Of a stretch of DNA of 64,000 bases, positions 1 through 12,500 are shown in pieces. Source of the DNA: Manihot esculenta. Taxonomy: Eukaryota; Streptophyta; Magnoliopsida; Malpighiales; Euphorbiaceae. How positions within the stretch are numbered: the stretch's first letter is position 1; each line of letters opens with the position of its first letter. The position numbers and the translations under genes are program-made. The notes under the pieces are model-generated. The model did not search any database, had not been told where the DNA came from, and saw only the letters and a list, made by a program, of their open reading frames with translations. The stretch covers positions 37,839,956 through 37,903,955 of the forward strand of contig NC_035161.2 of assembly GCF_001659605.2 (NCBI RefSeq), given 5' to 3'.

Positions 1-1555
1 AGAATGGACAACAAAATTTGATGTTAGGTAGCATTTGAGGGATAAATCGAGAAGCAAGCAGCCATTGCATGTGAGACGAAAGGTAAGAGTTGCTGAGTTC
101 AAACGCAATGGAGGGAAACAAGATAAATAATTAGACTAACAGAAGAGTAAAGCCATGTGAGCTTATGTATTTAGAAGCTGTGAATATGTTGCTGGCCTCA
201 AATTCTATAGCTCCATCTGCAACTCCATATTTATAGATGTGGTTTTCGAAGATGGAATATGGAGTTGCAGATGGAATTGGAATTAATAATTTCATCAAAT
301 GAGTGAGAGGACAGATAGTGGATTTCTGTTTGGAATAGTTGGTGGACTGGAGAAATACAAGAAAGAGAAAGAGAAGAAGGGAAATAAGAATTTAAACTAT
401 TTAAGTTATTAATGTAAGCTATTAAGAGTATTTATATTTTTTCGATTATTTTTAATAGTTTCTAATAATAATAAAATTCATTAATTGAATTAAAAATATA
501 AAAGATATTTTAATATATTTTTAAAATTTTAAAAATTAAGTAGTGAATTTTTTTAGTTTTTCTTTAATTTTATTTGCTTTACAAATGAGAGATAGTTGCA
601 CAAAACCCTAGGATATGGAGTGGGCTGGTTGGGGGGACCCCTTGGATGCCCAAACAAGATCCTACATCCATGTAAACAAACGCAATTCCCATGAAGGGTT
701 GGTTCTTCCAAAACCCAAAATTTTTTGCTATAATCCATGCATGAAAACAAGTTTATACTTTAGAAGACATTAAACTACTCGAAATAAAAAAAAGCTTTTA
801 GTATTTGGTAAAATTGCCTTGTTTCACTTGGACACTTGTCTTGATTCAGCCAAAAAGAGCCTCTAAATTTTGCAGCATACCGGCACATGGACACGCTACT
901 GAAAAGCAACGAAGAAGGTTTTGAGGAGAAGATGCAATTGCTTCTAAGTATTGACATATACATTTAACATAAATTTTTCTAAACCCCAAAATTTATAGGA
1001 GAAATGAGCAAAATCTTCTCCATACAAAAATTCCCTCTTCCAAAAACCCATAGATCTTTGTTATATGCAAATCTCATAGCCCAAGAAAACCATAATCAAA
1101 GATCCCCTAAACATTCTCCCTTGTAAAAAGCCTAACCTGCCCAACTTTTGTCCTTAGAAGTGAGATGTTATAAAGAAGAGAAGTCCTATAAAAGGAAACT
1201 CATTATTAAACAACCATCTCCAGTCTCTAAGTCTCCACACATGATATAAATTTTCTCCTTTTGGTTCTTTCTTTAAATGCATTTCTTCTCTCCAAGCATT
1301 CCAAATGGGAGAGTGGGTGGTTCGTGGCAGAATAGATCAAACCTAACTTTGCTGACCCCGGGCAGTTTTTGATAGTTATATAGTTTCTTTCTTTAATATG
1401 GAGAAGAAGAGGGCAGTGTTATTGGGTGCGACTTTATTTGTGTGCTGGTGAGCCAAGTAAGTAGCCATTTGGCTTCTTCTCTTGAAGTTCCCAAGCAAAA
1501 ACCTTAGGTGGAAAAAGCCTTGGAGAGTTGGCCTTGGTTTTGGCGTTAAAACTAA
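1..1555. other. intergenic, no gene recognised
   Basis: A+T-rich spacer upstream of the 5-phosphatase gene. Short open frames exist on both strands, but none resembles a known family or shows splice-consistent continuation. The only structured item is the hairpin at 201-284. The last few hundred bases before 1555 become less A+T-rich and may hold promoter sequence for the downstream gene, but I could not pick a convincing TATA box. Confidence 0.5.
201..284. repeat. short inverted repeat / miRNA-precursor-like hairpin
   Basis: Positions 212-231 and 256-275 are exact 20-bp reverse complements, separated by a 24-nt loop. Pairing resumes in the outer flanks (about 201-207 against 278-284) after a small bulge. 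The fold of about 84 nt has the size and shape of a compact plant miRNA precursor or a small inverted-repeat hairpin. The arm sequence does not match any conserved plant miRNA I know. Strand and expression cannot be decided from sequence. Confidence 0.6.
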
Positions 1556-1575
1556 AAGAGAGAGAGAGAGGGGGA
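1556..1575 (+). repeat. (AG)n microsatellite
   Basis: A short run of AG dinucleotides followed by a G-rich stretch. It sits just before the pyrimidine-rich region that probably becomes the leader of the 5-phosphatase gene. Confidence 0.8.
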
Positions 1576-1589
1576 GGGAGTTTTTGTGT

Positions 1590-2245
1590 GCGTGTAGGAG
1601 CTATTTCAGTTTCACCTTGCACTCGCACTTTATTCTCGTCTTCAAATTCGATACTTTGCTCTGTGCCCAGAACGAGGTTTTTCGTTTGCCCTGAGTGCGC
1701 TCCCCATCCCTTCTCTCTTTTTGTGTCTCCTACATTGTCTTATTCTGCTCTCAGAATCTCATAGTCTTACTTCCACGCATCATTTCTCTCTGTCTGTTCC
1801 TGGTGTTAATTGCCTCTCTTTCAGTTTCTCATATTTTTCCTCATTTTCTCTGTTTTTCTGTACTGGACTCAGAAGGGTAGAGATGGAAGAAAGCCTGAAC
1901 CGGGCAACTGGGTATTTCTTGGATTTCTTTTTCTGTTCGTAAAATGCAGACGAACTGGGACTTCCTCTGTCGCCTCAATTGTTTTCTCTTCATTTCTTCA
2001 GGAATCAAATAATTTTCTTCTTCTCCCTCTCCTTATTCATTGGGTTCCCCCCCCCCCCTCCCCCCCGTTAGTTTTATCATAAAACCAGAAACTTCTTGTT
2101 GGGCTCTTTCCAGAAAACTTTGCTTCCAGGATTCTTTCTATTCTGAGCAGGACCCAGAAGATTTTGAGTGATTGTTTAATAAAGGGGAACGAAATTTACC
2201 ATCATTGCCATAACAATCTGGAAAGCTTTATGAATTTGTGAAACA
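1590..2245 (+). other. probable 5' leader of the 5-phosphatase gene, with a poly-C tract
   Basis: Pyrimidine-rich sequence typical of a plant 5' UTR runs up to the start codon. It contains several short upstream open frames with no family resemblance. Positions 2047-2066 are a near-pure cytosine tract (12 C, one T, 7 C). The transcription start and any leader intron are not resolved from sequence. Confidence 0.4.
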
Positions 2246-5200
2246 ATGAGAGATGGGAACTCGAAGAAAAGCAAGGTTTGTAAGGTGCATTCACAAAGAA
2301 AATCTTATTTTTTATTCGTAGATATTCTAAAAAATTGCTCTCTGTTTCTGTATTATTGATGAAGCTTTCATGGCCCAAGACACTGGTCAAGAAGTGGTTC
2401 AATATCAAGAGCAAAGCTGAGGAATTTCAAGCAGACGATGTCGTTTGTGGAGGTGATTATTGTCTTATCTTCTTCTCGATTTGGGAATCTTGGCCATTTA
2501 TGTCAAGAACAAAAATGGAATTTTTCTCTACGACTTGTTAGCTCAGTTGCTTTTTGGATTCGTATGGACCCTTGAAACTTCAGCATCGTTCTGCAACTGC
2601 ATCAATGTTTGTTTTATACAATGAAAATGTGTTTTTGGATTTTAATGAGGTTCAGCTACTACCATTTGCAGCTAGAGATCTGTTAATTTGTTGTTTTCCT
2701 CATCTGAATTTTAATTTTTTTGTTTTTCTTCCTCGCTAAAGATTTCTTTTTTTATTTTTTATTTTATTTTTTGGGTTCGAATATGTTGGATTGATGCATT
2801 GACAGTGCAAAGAGCACAGCTTTAACCACTTTATTGCGTTTCTTTTTCAGGTATTGATGAGGATTGGAGGACCAAATTCTCAGAGAGAGAGGCATGCACC
2901 ATCAAGAAAAGCAAAACAGGTTCAGTATCTACTCTTCAACTATTGCTTTGGACCACATTTCGCTTTAACCCCTTAAAAATCTAGATAAAAAGGAATATTT
3001 TTAATTATCATGTCTTTTGCTTTTCAATATCTTGGCGACCTTGGCCTCACTGATATTTCTGAAGATTATGAACTTCCATTTTGATGCGCAGAAAGAATCA
3101 ATAAGAGGAATTCTGATCGAGTTCGAAGAACCAAGATTGACATTGATGCTGGGCATGTCACTGATGTTCACAATTATAGGTGTGTTCATTATGGTGCATA
3201 TGGTTTGTTTCTTCCTGAGAGCTGGGTTTTTATTGTGATCTAATTGCCATAGGACTGCAGGATTTTTGTAGCAACCTGGAATGTTGCTGGAAAATCTCCT
3301 CCAAGTTATTTGAATCTTGAAGATTGGCTTCATACCTCTCCTCCTGCTGACATTTATGTTCTTGGGTATGTTTAATTAGTCAACCTAATTTTCCTTGCAT
3401 TTTTTTACAGGATTAAGTTCAATAATACTAAGCAAGCCCCTTGATCATATTGAATTTAGGTTTCAAGAAATTGTTCCTCTGAATGCTGGCAATGTCTTGG
3501 GTACAGAAGACAATGGCCCAGCCAGAAAATGGTTAGCTCTTATTAGGAAGACTCTAAATAGTCTTCCTGGTGCAAGTGCTGGTTATCATACGCCTTCCCC
3601 CACCCCTGATCCAATTGTAGAATTGGATGCAGATTTTGAGGGTTCAACAAGGCAGAAGGCCTCATCTTTTTTCCATCGTCGCTCCTTTCAATCATTGAGC
3701 CGCAGCATGAGAATGGATAATGACATGACAATGCTACAACCTAGACTTGATCGACGTTTCAGTGTCTGTGATAGGGTCATATTTGGGCATAGACCAAGTG
3801 ATTATGAGCCCAATTTTAAATGGGGCTCCTCAGATGATGAGAATGGACATGGGGATTCACCAGGTACCTCTCATTATTCACCAATTGACTATGGTGGATC
3901 CTTCTCATTAGAGGATAGAGATAGGCAAATGGGGCAATCAATGTACTGTTTAGTTGCCAGTAAGCAAATGGTTGGAATATTTCTAACAGTATGGGTAAAG
4001 AGCGATCTCAGAGATGATGTTCGCAACATGAAAGTGTCTTGTGTGGGTAGAGGGTTGATGGGTTATCTCGGAAACAAGGTACATTTTTTATTGATGGTAA
4101 ATTTCTTGAATTAGAACCAGATTTTGAAGAGCTAAGAAAATGGAAAGTAGCATTCTTATTTTCTCGAGTTTTTCAGGGTTCAATTTCAATTAGCATGTCA
4201 TTGCACCAAACAAGCTTTTGCTTCATCTGTAGCCATTTAACATCTGGGCAGAAGGAGGGAGATGAGCTACGAAGAAACTCTGATGTCATGGAGATCCTTA
4301 GGAAGACAAGGTTTCCTAGAGTTCATGGTATAGGAGATGAAAGTTCCCCTCAAACAATTCTGGAACATGAGTAAGGCCTAAATCATACTACTTCCAAATT
4401 GTTCTTATGCTGTATTTTATTAGTGATTGAACTAAATCCACTTACAGTGTCTAATACTGCATTATGTTGATGCAGTCGAATTATTTGGCTTGGGGATTTA
4501 AATTATCGAATTGCCTTGTCTTACCGAACTGCAAAGGCACTTGTGGAGATGCGCAACTGGAGGGCATTGTTAGAGAATGACCAGGCATGTTGCCTACTAT
4601 CTTAGCTTATATTATAAGAGCAATTTGGTGTTCTTTCCAACTTGCTCTAGGGATTTGCTTCTCTTTATTAACAAGAAATAGTCATCTCAACTCTCTGATG
4701 GTTCTTTCAGCTTAGGATAGAACAGAGACGGGGACGAGTCTTTCAGGGTTGGACTGAAGGGAGGATATACTTCCCTCCCACATACAAGTATTCTAACAAT
4801 TCAGACCGATATGCAGGGGATGACAGGTGCCCAAAGGAGAAGCGAAGAACCCCTGCATGGTAATTTTTCTTTATTTTAGAAAAAAAAAGATTATACCCTT
4901 CTCTTAAGGGGAAAAAAACAGAGAGAAGTTTCATATTCTTGTTTATTGAACTGTAAATTAATTAAAATTGAAATCCCATGCATATTGCCTCTATGGGGCC
5001 ATGTTAGCAGAGTAGAATGTGTTTAAATTATTTGATAATAAAAGAAATGATCAATCCATACACATGCATGTAGGTGTGATCGCATATTGTGGTATGGAAG
5101 AGGCCTCAATCAGTTATCTTATGTACGTGGGGAATCAAGGTTCTCAGATCATAGACCAGTTTATAGCATATTTTTGGCTGAGGTTGAGTCAATAAGTCGC

Positions 5201-5299
5201 AGCCGAATCAAGAAAAGCATGAGTTGTTCAAGTTCCAGAATTGAAGTGGAGGAGCTACTGCCACAGGCACTTGGATACAGTGAGCTCAATTTCTTATAA
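2246..5299 (+). CDS. IP5P4: type I inositol polyphosphate 5-phosphatase (IP5P4-like), 10 exons
   Basis: Removes the 5-phosphate from inositol polyphosphates and/or phosphoinositides, ending or reshaping calcium and lipid signals; a cytosolic or membrane-peripheral enzyme. Exons by frame and splice sites: 2246-2275, 2365-2452, 2851-2919, 3092-3179, 3261-3365, 3460-4078, 4177-4370, 4476-4584, 4711-4859, 5074-5299. They join without a frameshift into 558 residues, a usual length for the plant family. Exon 5 holds [14 protein letters not shown] and exon 5/6 the GFQEIVPL motif. Exon 8 has the catalytic WLGDLNYR and exons 9/10 the CDRILWYG motif, followed by SDHRPVYS. The long insert in exon 6 (Ser- and Asp-rich) is typical of plant members. 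The start gives a basic N-terminus followed by a [11 protein letters not shown] segment seen in relatives. The intron after exon 8 begins with GC instead of GT. The exact paralogue number (4 versus 2) is from memory. Confidence 0.93.
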
Positions 5300-8200
5300 G
5301 AGATGGTTTCTGATGCTGACTCATGCAAGCATGCTCAAGATAGTTGAAGGATGAACTGCTCTACAGCCCAAGTAATTTTGCACTTGATCTGGTTTTTGCT
5401 TGATCTGTTTTTTGCTAGAACATCCTTTTTTGTTTACCTTACAATTAACACATGCTTTTATGTTCTGTCTGCAGGATTCGTTAATAACAAGTTCTTTTGT
5501 ACAGAATGCAGTTGCTTAAAATTTCAAACTTTAGTTGGTTTCCTTATCCTGACACGTAAGTTCTTGTCACATATGCTTCTCTTAATCATCTTATTTCCTG
5601 CGTCTAGTAAAAATATAAAGTAGCCAAATTGGTGGACTAAATGCAACCTGGCTGAATGTAGCTAGCAAGCTATACGAGTTAGTATCTTTAGGCCAGAAGA
5701 TACTTGAATTCCAATGGGAAAAAAGATAATATACTGTGCATATTTTCTGAAAGTATTGTCTTAATCATGTCCTCTTTCCAGTTAAAGTATGGTTCAAAAG
5801 ATCACTTGCATGTTCTAATTTGTAACTAGTGTTTTGTCCTCTTTGCAGGTGGGCGATGTTGATGAGAAACTCTGCCTTGGTGGTGAAAAGAGACATTCAG
5901 TTGCCTAAGTCCAATAAAGGTTGATCCTCCGGTTTGTTTCCCTTTCTCAACTTGGCTGTGGTTATTCTTTTCAATTAATTATTCTAATCTCTCCACACCT
6001 TTTTCCTTATTAATATAGGTACAAGTTGAGTATACTTTGTCAAATAACTGCTGGCCCGAAAAGATTGCAACTAGACTATTTCTTACACAACAAAGAAAGT
6101 GCTGATTTTCAAACATATCTACCCTGTCTCAGCACAAGTATGTGGGCGTAATAGTAAGGTAATGGAAGTTGACTGTCATTGGATGCTACTGCTTTCATCA
6201 GTAGACTAGTTTTTCATTTGAAGGTAGCATTTCTTCATAACTTCCAATGCATGAATTTGCAAAATAGAAAGTTTCCCAATTGCTTAAATACCCTTTTCTT
6301 TGTGGTAAAACTTTTTTAGGAGAAGACTTGTCAAGTTGAGGAGCTGTTTACAGATCTAATTTGCTGAGAATTCAGTGGTGTATCTTTCTTTCCTTTTTTT
6401 TTTCAAAAAAAAAAAAAAAAAAAAAAACAATTTTTTATTAGTTTAGAATTTTAGTGAAGCAAGTGCGGGATGTGATGGGTACCCATCACAAATTTAAAGA
6501 AGAGTTGAAGTTGTGATAGATATGAAGCTTCTTTTTCTGTTGCTGCTAATGACTTTACTGAAAAGGAAAAGAAACTTACTGGATCATCTCTATTGTCATT
6601 TTATCTTTTCTTCTGAAGACAAGCTGAATTTTAATCAGGACATGAAAAGAAGTAAAGAGGGAGGGAAAAAGAAGGCAAACAAACTTGTTCCTTCGTTAAG
6701 GCATGTCAGGTGGTTTATCCAGGATGTCCTTGTATTGTAGAGTTCTGAATTCCAACTTTTTTTGCCTTTTTAGGGGAAATTTTGCCCCTATCAGATAGCT
6801 GTTTCTTTAGGCATCAAATGAAAAACCAAAGGGTATTGAGAAATATTGGGTGTCAAAACTTAATATTATTGGTGCTTTTGTACTTGTTCACCAAGCTTCA
6901 AGTGATGGGTAAAAAAGAAAAAATTTACTCTTTCCATAACACCTTTCATATTAATGGCATTGGGCATAACCTTTGATCAACAAAATCCTTGCAGCAATAA
7001 GGTGCAATTATGATTGGTAGTAGCAGTTACAGCACTCTCTGATCCAGCAGGTACAAAATAGTAATACAAATACATCCATTGAGCAGATCTCTGAGGAGGC
7101 AGAGAGAGTGTGGCAGAGGTTAGGTTGCTTCCCACCCACACCAATTCAAAAGAGCTAAAAGAACTGCCCTCTTTGAAAAAAAAAAAAGAAAAAGAACTGC
7201 GCTGTTATACGTTTGCAGTTTCTACCAAAGGGAGGTGAAAAAGGTTAAATTTGAAGTTTAATCATCAACTGAAGGAGCGAGCGAGTTGTTTTTAAGGCAT
7301 GTCAGCGTCTCCCCTCTCGTCTCCTTGTCTGTCTCTCGCTTGTTTTCCGTGCCCACATACCCTTTCTTTTCTTTTCTTTGCTTTTCTTTTCTTTTCTTCT
7401 CTCTTTCTGCTGCTAAAAATAGTCGGTCACCCTCACCTACATTCCTCTCTTCCACGCGCTTACTGTAGCGTCGGATTTCTTTTCACCCTGTAGGTCCGGT
7501 TCTTGGGTTGACGGGTGGAGGAATACTGACTCTTTTTATTTTCTTTCTCATGGAAAGTGTACAGGTGGCGATCTTCTGGGCCCACCAAAGTTGTTCTCAC
7601 AATCACAGAGCAAAGACTGCTTTAGCCAACTCATTCTGCCAGCAGGGGGGGTGGGGGGGCACCTGGTATCTCGCTGGCCGCAGGAACATGCACCTATATA
7701 TATATATATAATTAAAAATTTTATTCAATGTCTTTTTTGGTATATATACATTTTTTATCAAGCAATTTCAATTTAACGCTGAGAGAGGAAATTATATTTG
7801 ATAATTTTTAAATTTGAATATTTAGTTTACATATTGTTACATATCACAGAATCTAGAAAGACAAGAGGAGCACAATCAATCCAATCATGGATTTAAAACG
7901 ACATGTTTGGAAGTTTATAAGAATCTCTTAAAGCCTGCAACTGCACAACCCCTCACATTTTCTATTTACCACTCTCTTTGCAAAAAGAAAAAAAAAATAA
8001 TTAAATTAATTATAAAACAATGAATATTCAAAATCCACAAGTGAACAGAAGGATTGTGACAAAAACCCATTTGGTTAAGACATGGAAACTTGATTGTTGC
8101 CATAGGAAATTTCATAATTTGAAGGCTGAATCGGTTGGACAGCAAATCCCTTTTGTATGGGTCGGATGTTCGTGGACCTCACATACCAGATTTTGTGTTT

Positions 8201-9377
8201 TTATTAAATTTAAAGGTCGTTGCAATGGTTTCATTCAAGGAAACATCAACCCACTATTCCTGGATTAACAAATCACCCACTGTTAAATTCATTTCACCAT
8301 AATGTAAAATTTTTAGTAATTTAATTATTTCTTAATATTTTAAAATGAATATAAAAGATGATCATATATGTATTGTGAATTTTGTAATGGGCCCAATGGA
8401 GATTTGGCTAAGGAAAGGGGACAAAAAATCAAATTGGGGATGGGAGAGGTGGTTCTTTGGTTTTCTGTTATCTGAACTAGCATACATTTTCAACAACCGA
8501 AACAGATATTGAGAAGCCAAAAAAGAGAAGTAAGGAAGACATGCACAAGGCCCGCCTTCCAAAATCTATATGTTATTTTGAACATCTGGGTCTGGCTTTG
8601 AAACTCTTACATTGTGAAGGGGGCTTCTACTCCTATTGGCTGTAACGATGTGCAAAAGTGAAATCCAAGTTGTGGAAGAAAAAGTTTTCATTTCTTTTTC
8701 ATTTTTAGGTTCAGTTTTGGATTTGAGGAATTAAAAATTTGAAATCCTTACTCCAAATTTCTTCCCTTACTTTTAGATTTTTATATTCATGAGTTTAATA
8801 CCCAATCCATCCTTTCCTTAAGCTGAAAAAAACTACACAATGGGTCATCTATTAATTTATACCCTAAACTTATAATTCTCTTGAATTGCCGGGGAAAAGC
8901 ATTTTCTTATAGTTTAACATGATTTATTTTATAAAAAATAAAAATTTAAATGAATTTTTATAAAATTATCTTACAAGATTTTATATTTTTAAAATAAAAA
9001 TTTTTTAAATTAAAAAATAAATTTTTTATTTCAAATTGAGAGATTATACCGTGATTCATGATTGGAAGTTCTGCAAGAAAATGCAGCATGTAATGTACTG
9101 CATGCAAAGACCCATATTTGAAGTTCTTTTTATTTCCCAGCGCTCTTCACATGCATTTCTTTTGTAATTTGTGAGAGGGAAAATTCTGCTGCCAATGAGA
9201 TAAAATGCCCCAAAATCATCTGGTCATTTAAGGATCAAGTCTCTCAATCCTATTTCTGTAATTGCCTTTTAATGAGCCTTGTAAAATATTTTGAGGATTA
9301 TAAAAAAAAAAAAATTTCGGTCATAATTATTAATTAATAAAAAATAATTATATTTTATTCTCTAATAATTAATTGCT
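5300..9377. other. 3' UTR then intergenic, no gene recognised
   Basis: The first few hundred bases are presumably the 3' UTR of the 5-phosphatase gene. The rest has only short, unconvincing open frames. Simple-sequence items: a T10-C-A23 tract at 6394-6427, a pyrimidine CTTTT-type repeat near 7363-7402, a G-rich run near 7636-7660, and a short TA repeat near 7692-7712. No transposon end or RNA gene was recognised. Confidence 0.5.
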
Positions 9378-9560
9378 ACGTGTCAGGAAATTATTCGTTG
9401 GATTACTGTAATCATCCTGTTTCAGCCTTTGGGCCACCAAAGCAAGCACACGTCTGAGCAACCGTACGAGTTTGCCCTTTTGCTTACGCATGCTGCAATT
9501 TTCTCACGTGGCAGAGCGGGTTTCTTTCGCAAGCTTACGTCAAGGACGACCTTATATAAA
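9378..9560 (+). promoter_or_regulatory. promoter-like block with ABRE/G-box elements and a TATA box, no gene downstream
   Basis: ACGTGTC at 9378-9384, CACGTGGC at 9505-9512 and TTACGTCA at 9535-9542 are bZIP-type ABRE/TGACG elements. They are followed by TATATAAA at 9553-9560, the right order and spacing for an ABA- or stress-responsive plant promoter. The block is less A+T-rich than its surroundings. No open frame with family resemblance follows within about 2 kb on the plus strand. It may drive a non-coding RNA, or be left over from a lost or disrupted gene. Function is inferred only from motif clustering. Confidence 0.4.
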
Positions 9561-12500
9561 TGCGATTTGACGTACTGTCACAATTGAAGCATAACAGTAA
9601 GGCTTATTTAGTTCAAATTCTTAATTTTTTAAAAAAGTACTTTTAAAAAAAATAATTTATTTAACTTCAATTAAAAAAAGTAATATTTTTAAATTTCTGA
9701 AAAATTTTAAAAAAATACCACTCAAACAATATAAATAAACTGATCTTTAATTACATTGTGTAAATTTAATAAATAAATAGGGAAGAATTTGAAGTAATTC
9801 CTAGAATAGCTAAAATCATACCAAAATGTGTGTTAGGTCCATTGAATTAATAGCTAAACAATAAATAATTGTAGGAATCTTTCCACTGATGAGCTTCAGA
9901 CATATAAAATGAACATGCATAATATTAGCTAGTAGCTGCAGTGGTGTAATGTAGAGCAGATGCAGGAGTGCTTGGTGAATGCCAATAAAAAAATGAGGAG
10001 ATGCATGTCTCTTTCATTAAAAAAGAATTACGTAGTCACTCTTTATGTAAATGGACACGTAAAATGTGAGAAATACGAGATAAATTTGGGGGAAAATGCA
10101 AGAAAACTGACAAGAGGATGAGCAAAGCAAGGACTGGGATTTTGGGAATTAGCTCCTCACTGTAGTGGATTCTGAATACTGTCATAAACCTTACGCTTGA
10201 AAGTAACAAAACGCCTATATTTGGCCTTTCTCTCTGTCTTTGGGAAGCTAAACAACTGATAAAATTCTACCTTTCAGCTATTTTCACTTCAAACATCATC
10301 ATTGCCACATGCCAAATATTCCCACCAAGCATTACTCCCAAAAACTTCGTGCGAAAACCAGTTAAAAAAAAGAGAGAGAAAACAACCATGCAACCTCCCT
10401 GGGAGATGAAGAAAAGGAAAAAGAAAATAAAAATAATTAACCGAGCGAAAACTGTAGACTAGCTGGGCAGGCATGTATAGGCTCTTAATACGTTGTGGTC
10501 CAGAGATAATTAAGAAGAGAGAGAGAGAATCATGGTGACCTAAGAAATTAAACAATGCAGAAATAGAAAATACTTAGGTAGGCAAGGCATAGTTTTTGGG
10601 TTTCAATGTGAGCAGCGTGCCAAATTGAAGCATTTCATTAAGTAGACATGATGTCACAACAAGCTCTTTCTCCTCCTTTTCTAACCCCTTGCTTTAGTTT
10701 TTATTACTGTTGCTTGTTGAACAAGGTGTGTCAGTACTCAGTATTATGAGTGAAGGAAGATGCACACACATGAGCACGAGGGTTCTTGTAGCTAGGCCTT
10801 TGTGGGTTTAACATAGCTAGATAATTAGTCAACAAGGGCAAAAACACCCTCTTCACTCAGAGACCATATATACTACTGCAATGGATGATCTCATTTGGGA
10901 CGTAGAGTTGTGTCATCATACGCATCTTATCTTCAGTCTTCGATCTTCACCATCCACGTGCGTGCCACTCTTGCGCTTCTTCATGTCTTCTCGTCAACCC
11001 CTCGTTTTTTACAATGGTCTTTAGACAGGCTTGAGTGCATAATTTTCCCCGGAAATTGAAAAATGATGAGAGGAAAAGGTATTACAAGATTCCAAACATG
11101 TCACCCATCATATGATATTCACTTTCTCAGCGTTAAGTTTGGGTTAATTTCCGAATTTCAAAGGGAATTCTTCTTTTTAGATGCCATGGTGGCTCATCAT
11201 TTGCAGGTCTGCATCAAACGTTATCCAGGTGGACCTGAATATCTGTGAGCTATTATGGTAGGTCCGGTTTTAATCCCCCGTACATATGCAACTAGATTCC
11301 ATGATCCATCTGATTTTGAGATAGGATAGTGAAGGTGTGTTCTTAAAATCATGGTCTCCCATATAATGAGCTAAAACAAAATAGGTCTTCTCAATCAACG
11401 AATTTGGAGATTAAAGATGGTTCGTATTTATGAACCTGAGAGTAGGACGATGGGCTGTTTGCAGAAGAAAACCCAAACTAATGGATCCATGGGCCTCCTT
11501 AGGAACCAAGTTGCAAACTGTCAGATCCACCGATCCAACAGAAAAGGCCCTAGGGAAGTGCTAACTCTTAATTTAATAAAGGGTAATTTATAATAGTTCC
11601 TAAGGCTTAATAAAATTTATAATTTAATTTCTATAATTTTACTAATAAATAATTTATTTTTTAAGATTTTATATTATTAATAATTTTTTTTTAAATTTAT
11701 AGTTAAACTATAATAATTTAATTCTTTAAATTTCATTTTTATAACGGTTTATTTTTTTAATTATAATAATTTATAGCAATTTAGTATTTATAGTTTTAAT
11801 ATTTATAACGATTTAATCCTTTAATTTAAATTAATTTATTCAATTAATATTTAATTTTTTAATTTAAATTAATATATTCAATTAATATTTAACAAATACT
11901 AAAATTAACAAAATGATTATTTTGTTAATAAAATAAAAAGTTATATTGTTTATTAAACAAGTAAGACACTAAATTATAAATTTTGCTAAATTTTAAAAAT
12001 TATATTATAAATTACTTTTAATAAATTAGATCGTCTATATTATCATAATCAAATGATCTGAATCGCTTAATGCGATAATAAAATATATATCTACCGATAT
12101 TAAGACTTCAAGTTTAATTCCCACTCTCAAAGTTTGCCTTAAAACTTTAAATTAACACATGTTATCTCTTCTAAAAAACCTAATATACATCGATTTAATT
12201 CTTATAATTTAATTTTATCCTACACTAAATTTTTCATCCAATGTTAAGTCAATTTTTCATTAAACCAATAAAATATTAATGGTTAAACAAGAGATAAATA
12301 TTTTAATTCATAAGATTAAATTATTTTTTGATTCCCAATTAACATATATCCCCTGATTTTAGAAAGTTTATGGTTCGTCTCAATATTTTAATTAATTTAA
12401 TACCTAAGTTTCTCCATCTAAATTTCTAAGCAACTATCAAAAAATTGACTAGAGGGATTAAAATGTAAGAAGTTAAAATATATGCACTAAACAACTGATT

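Noticed and set aside
1434..2082. Overlapping short frames on both strands before the 5-phosphatase
   Set aside because: Low-complexity Ser/Leu/Phe-rich translations of a pyrimidine-rich leader; no conserved motif.
2760..2790. tRNA-like GGTTCGAA T-loop motif
   Set aside because: No acceptor stem, D-arm or anticodon arm could be built around it.
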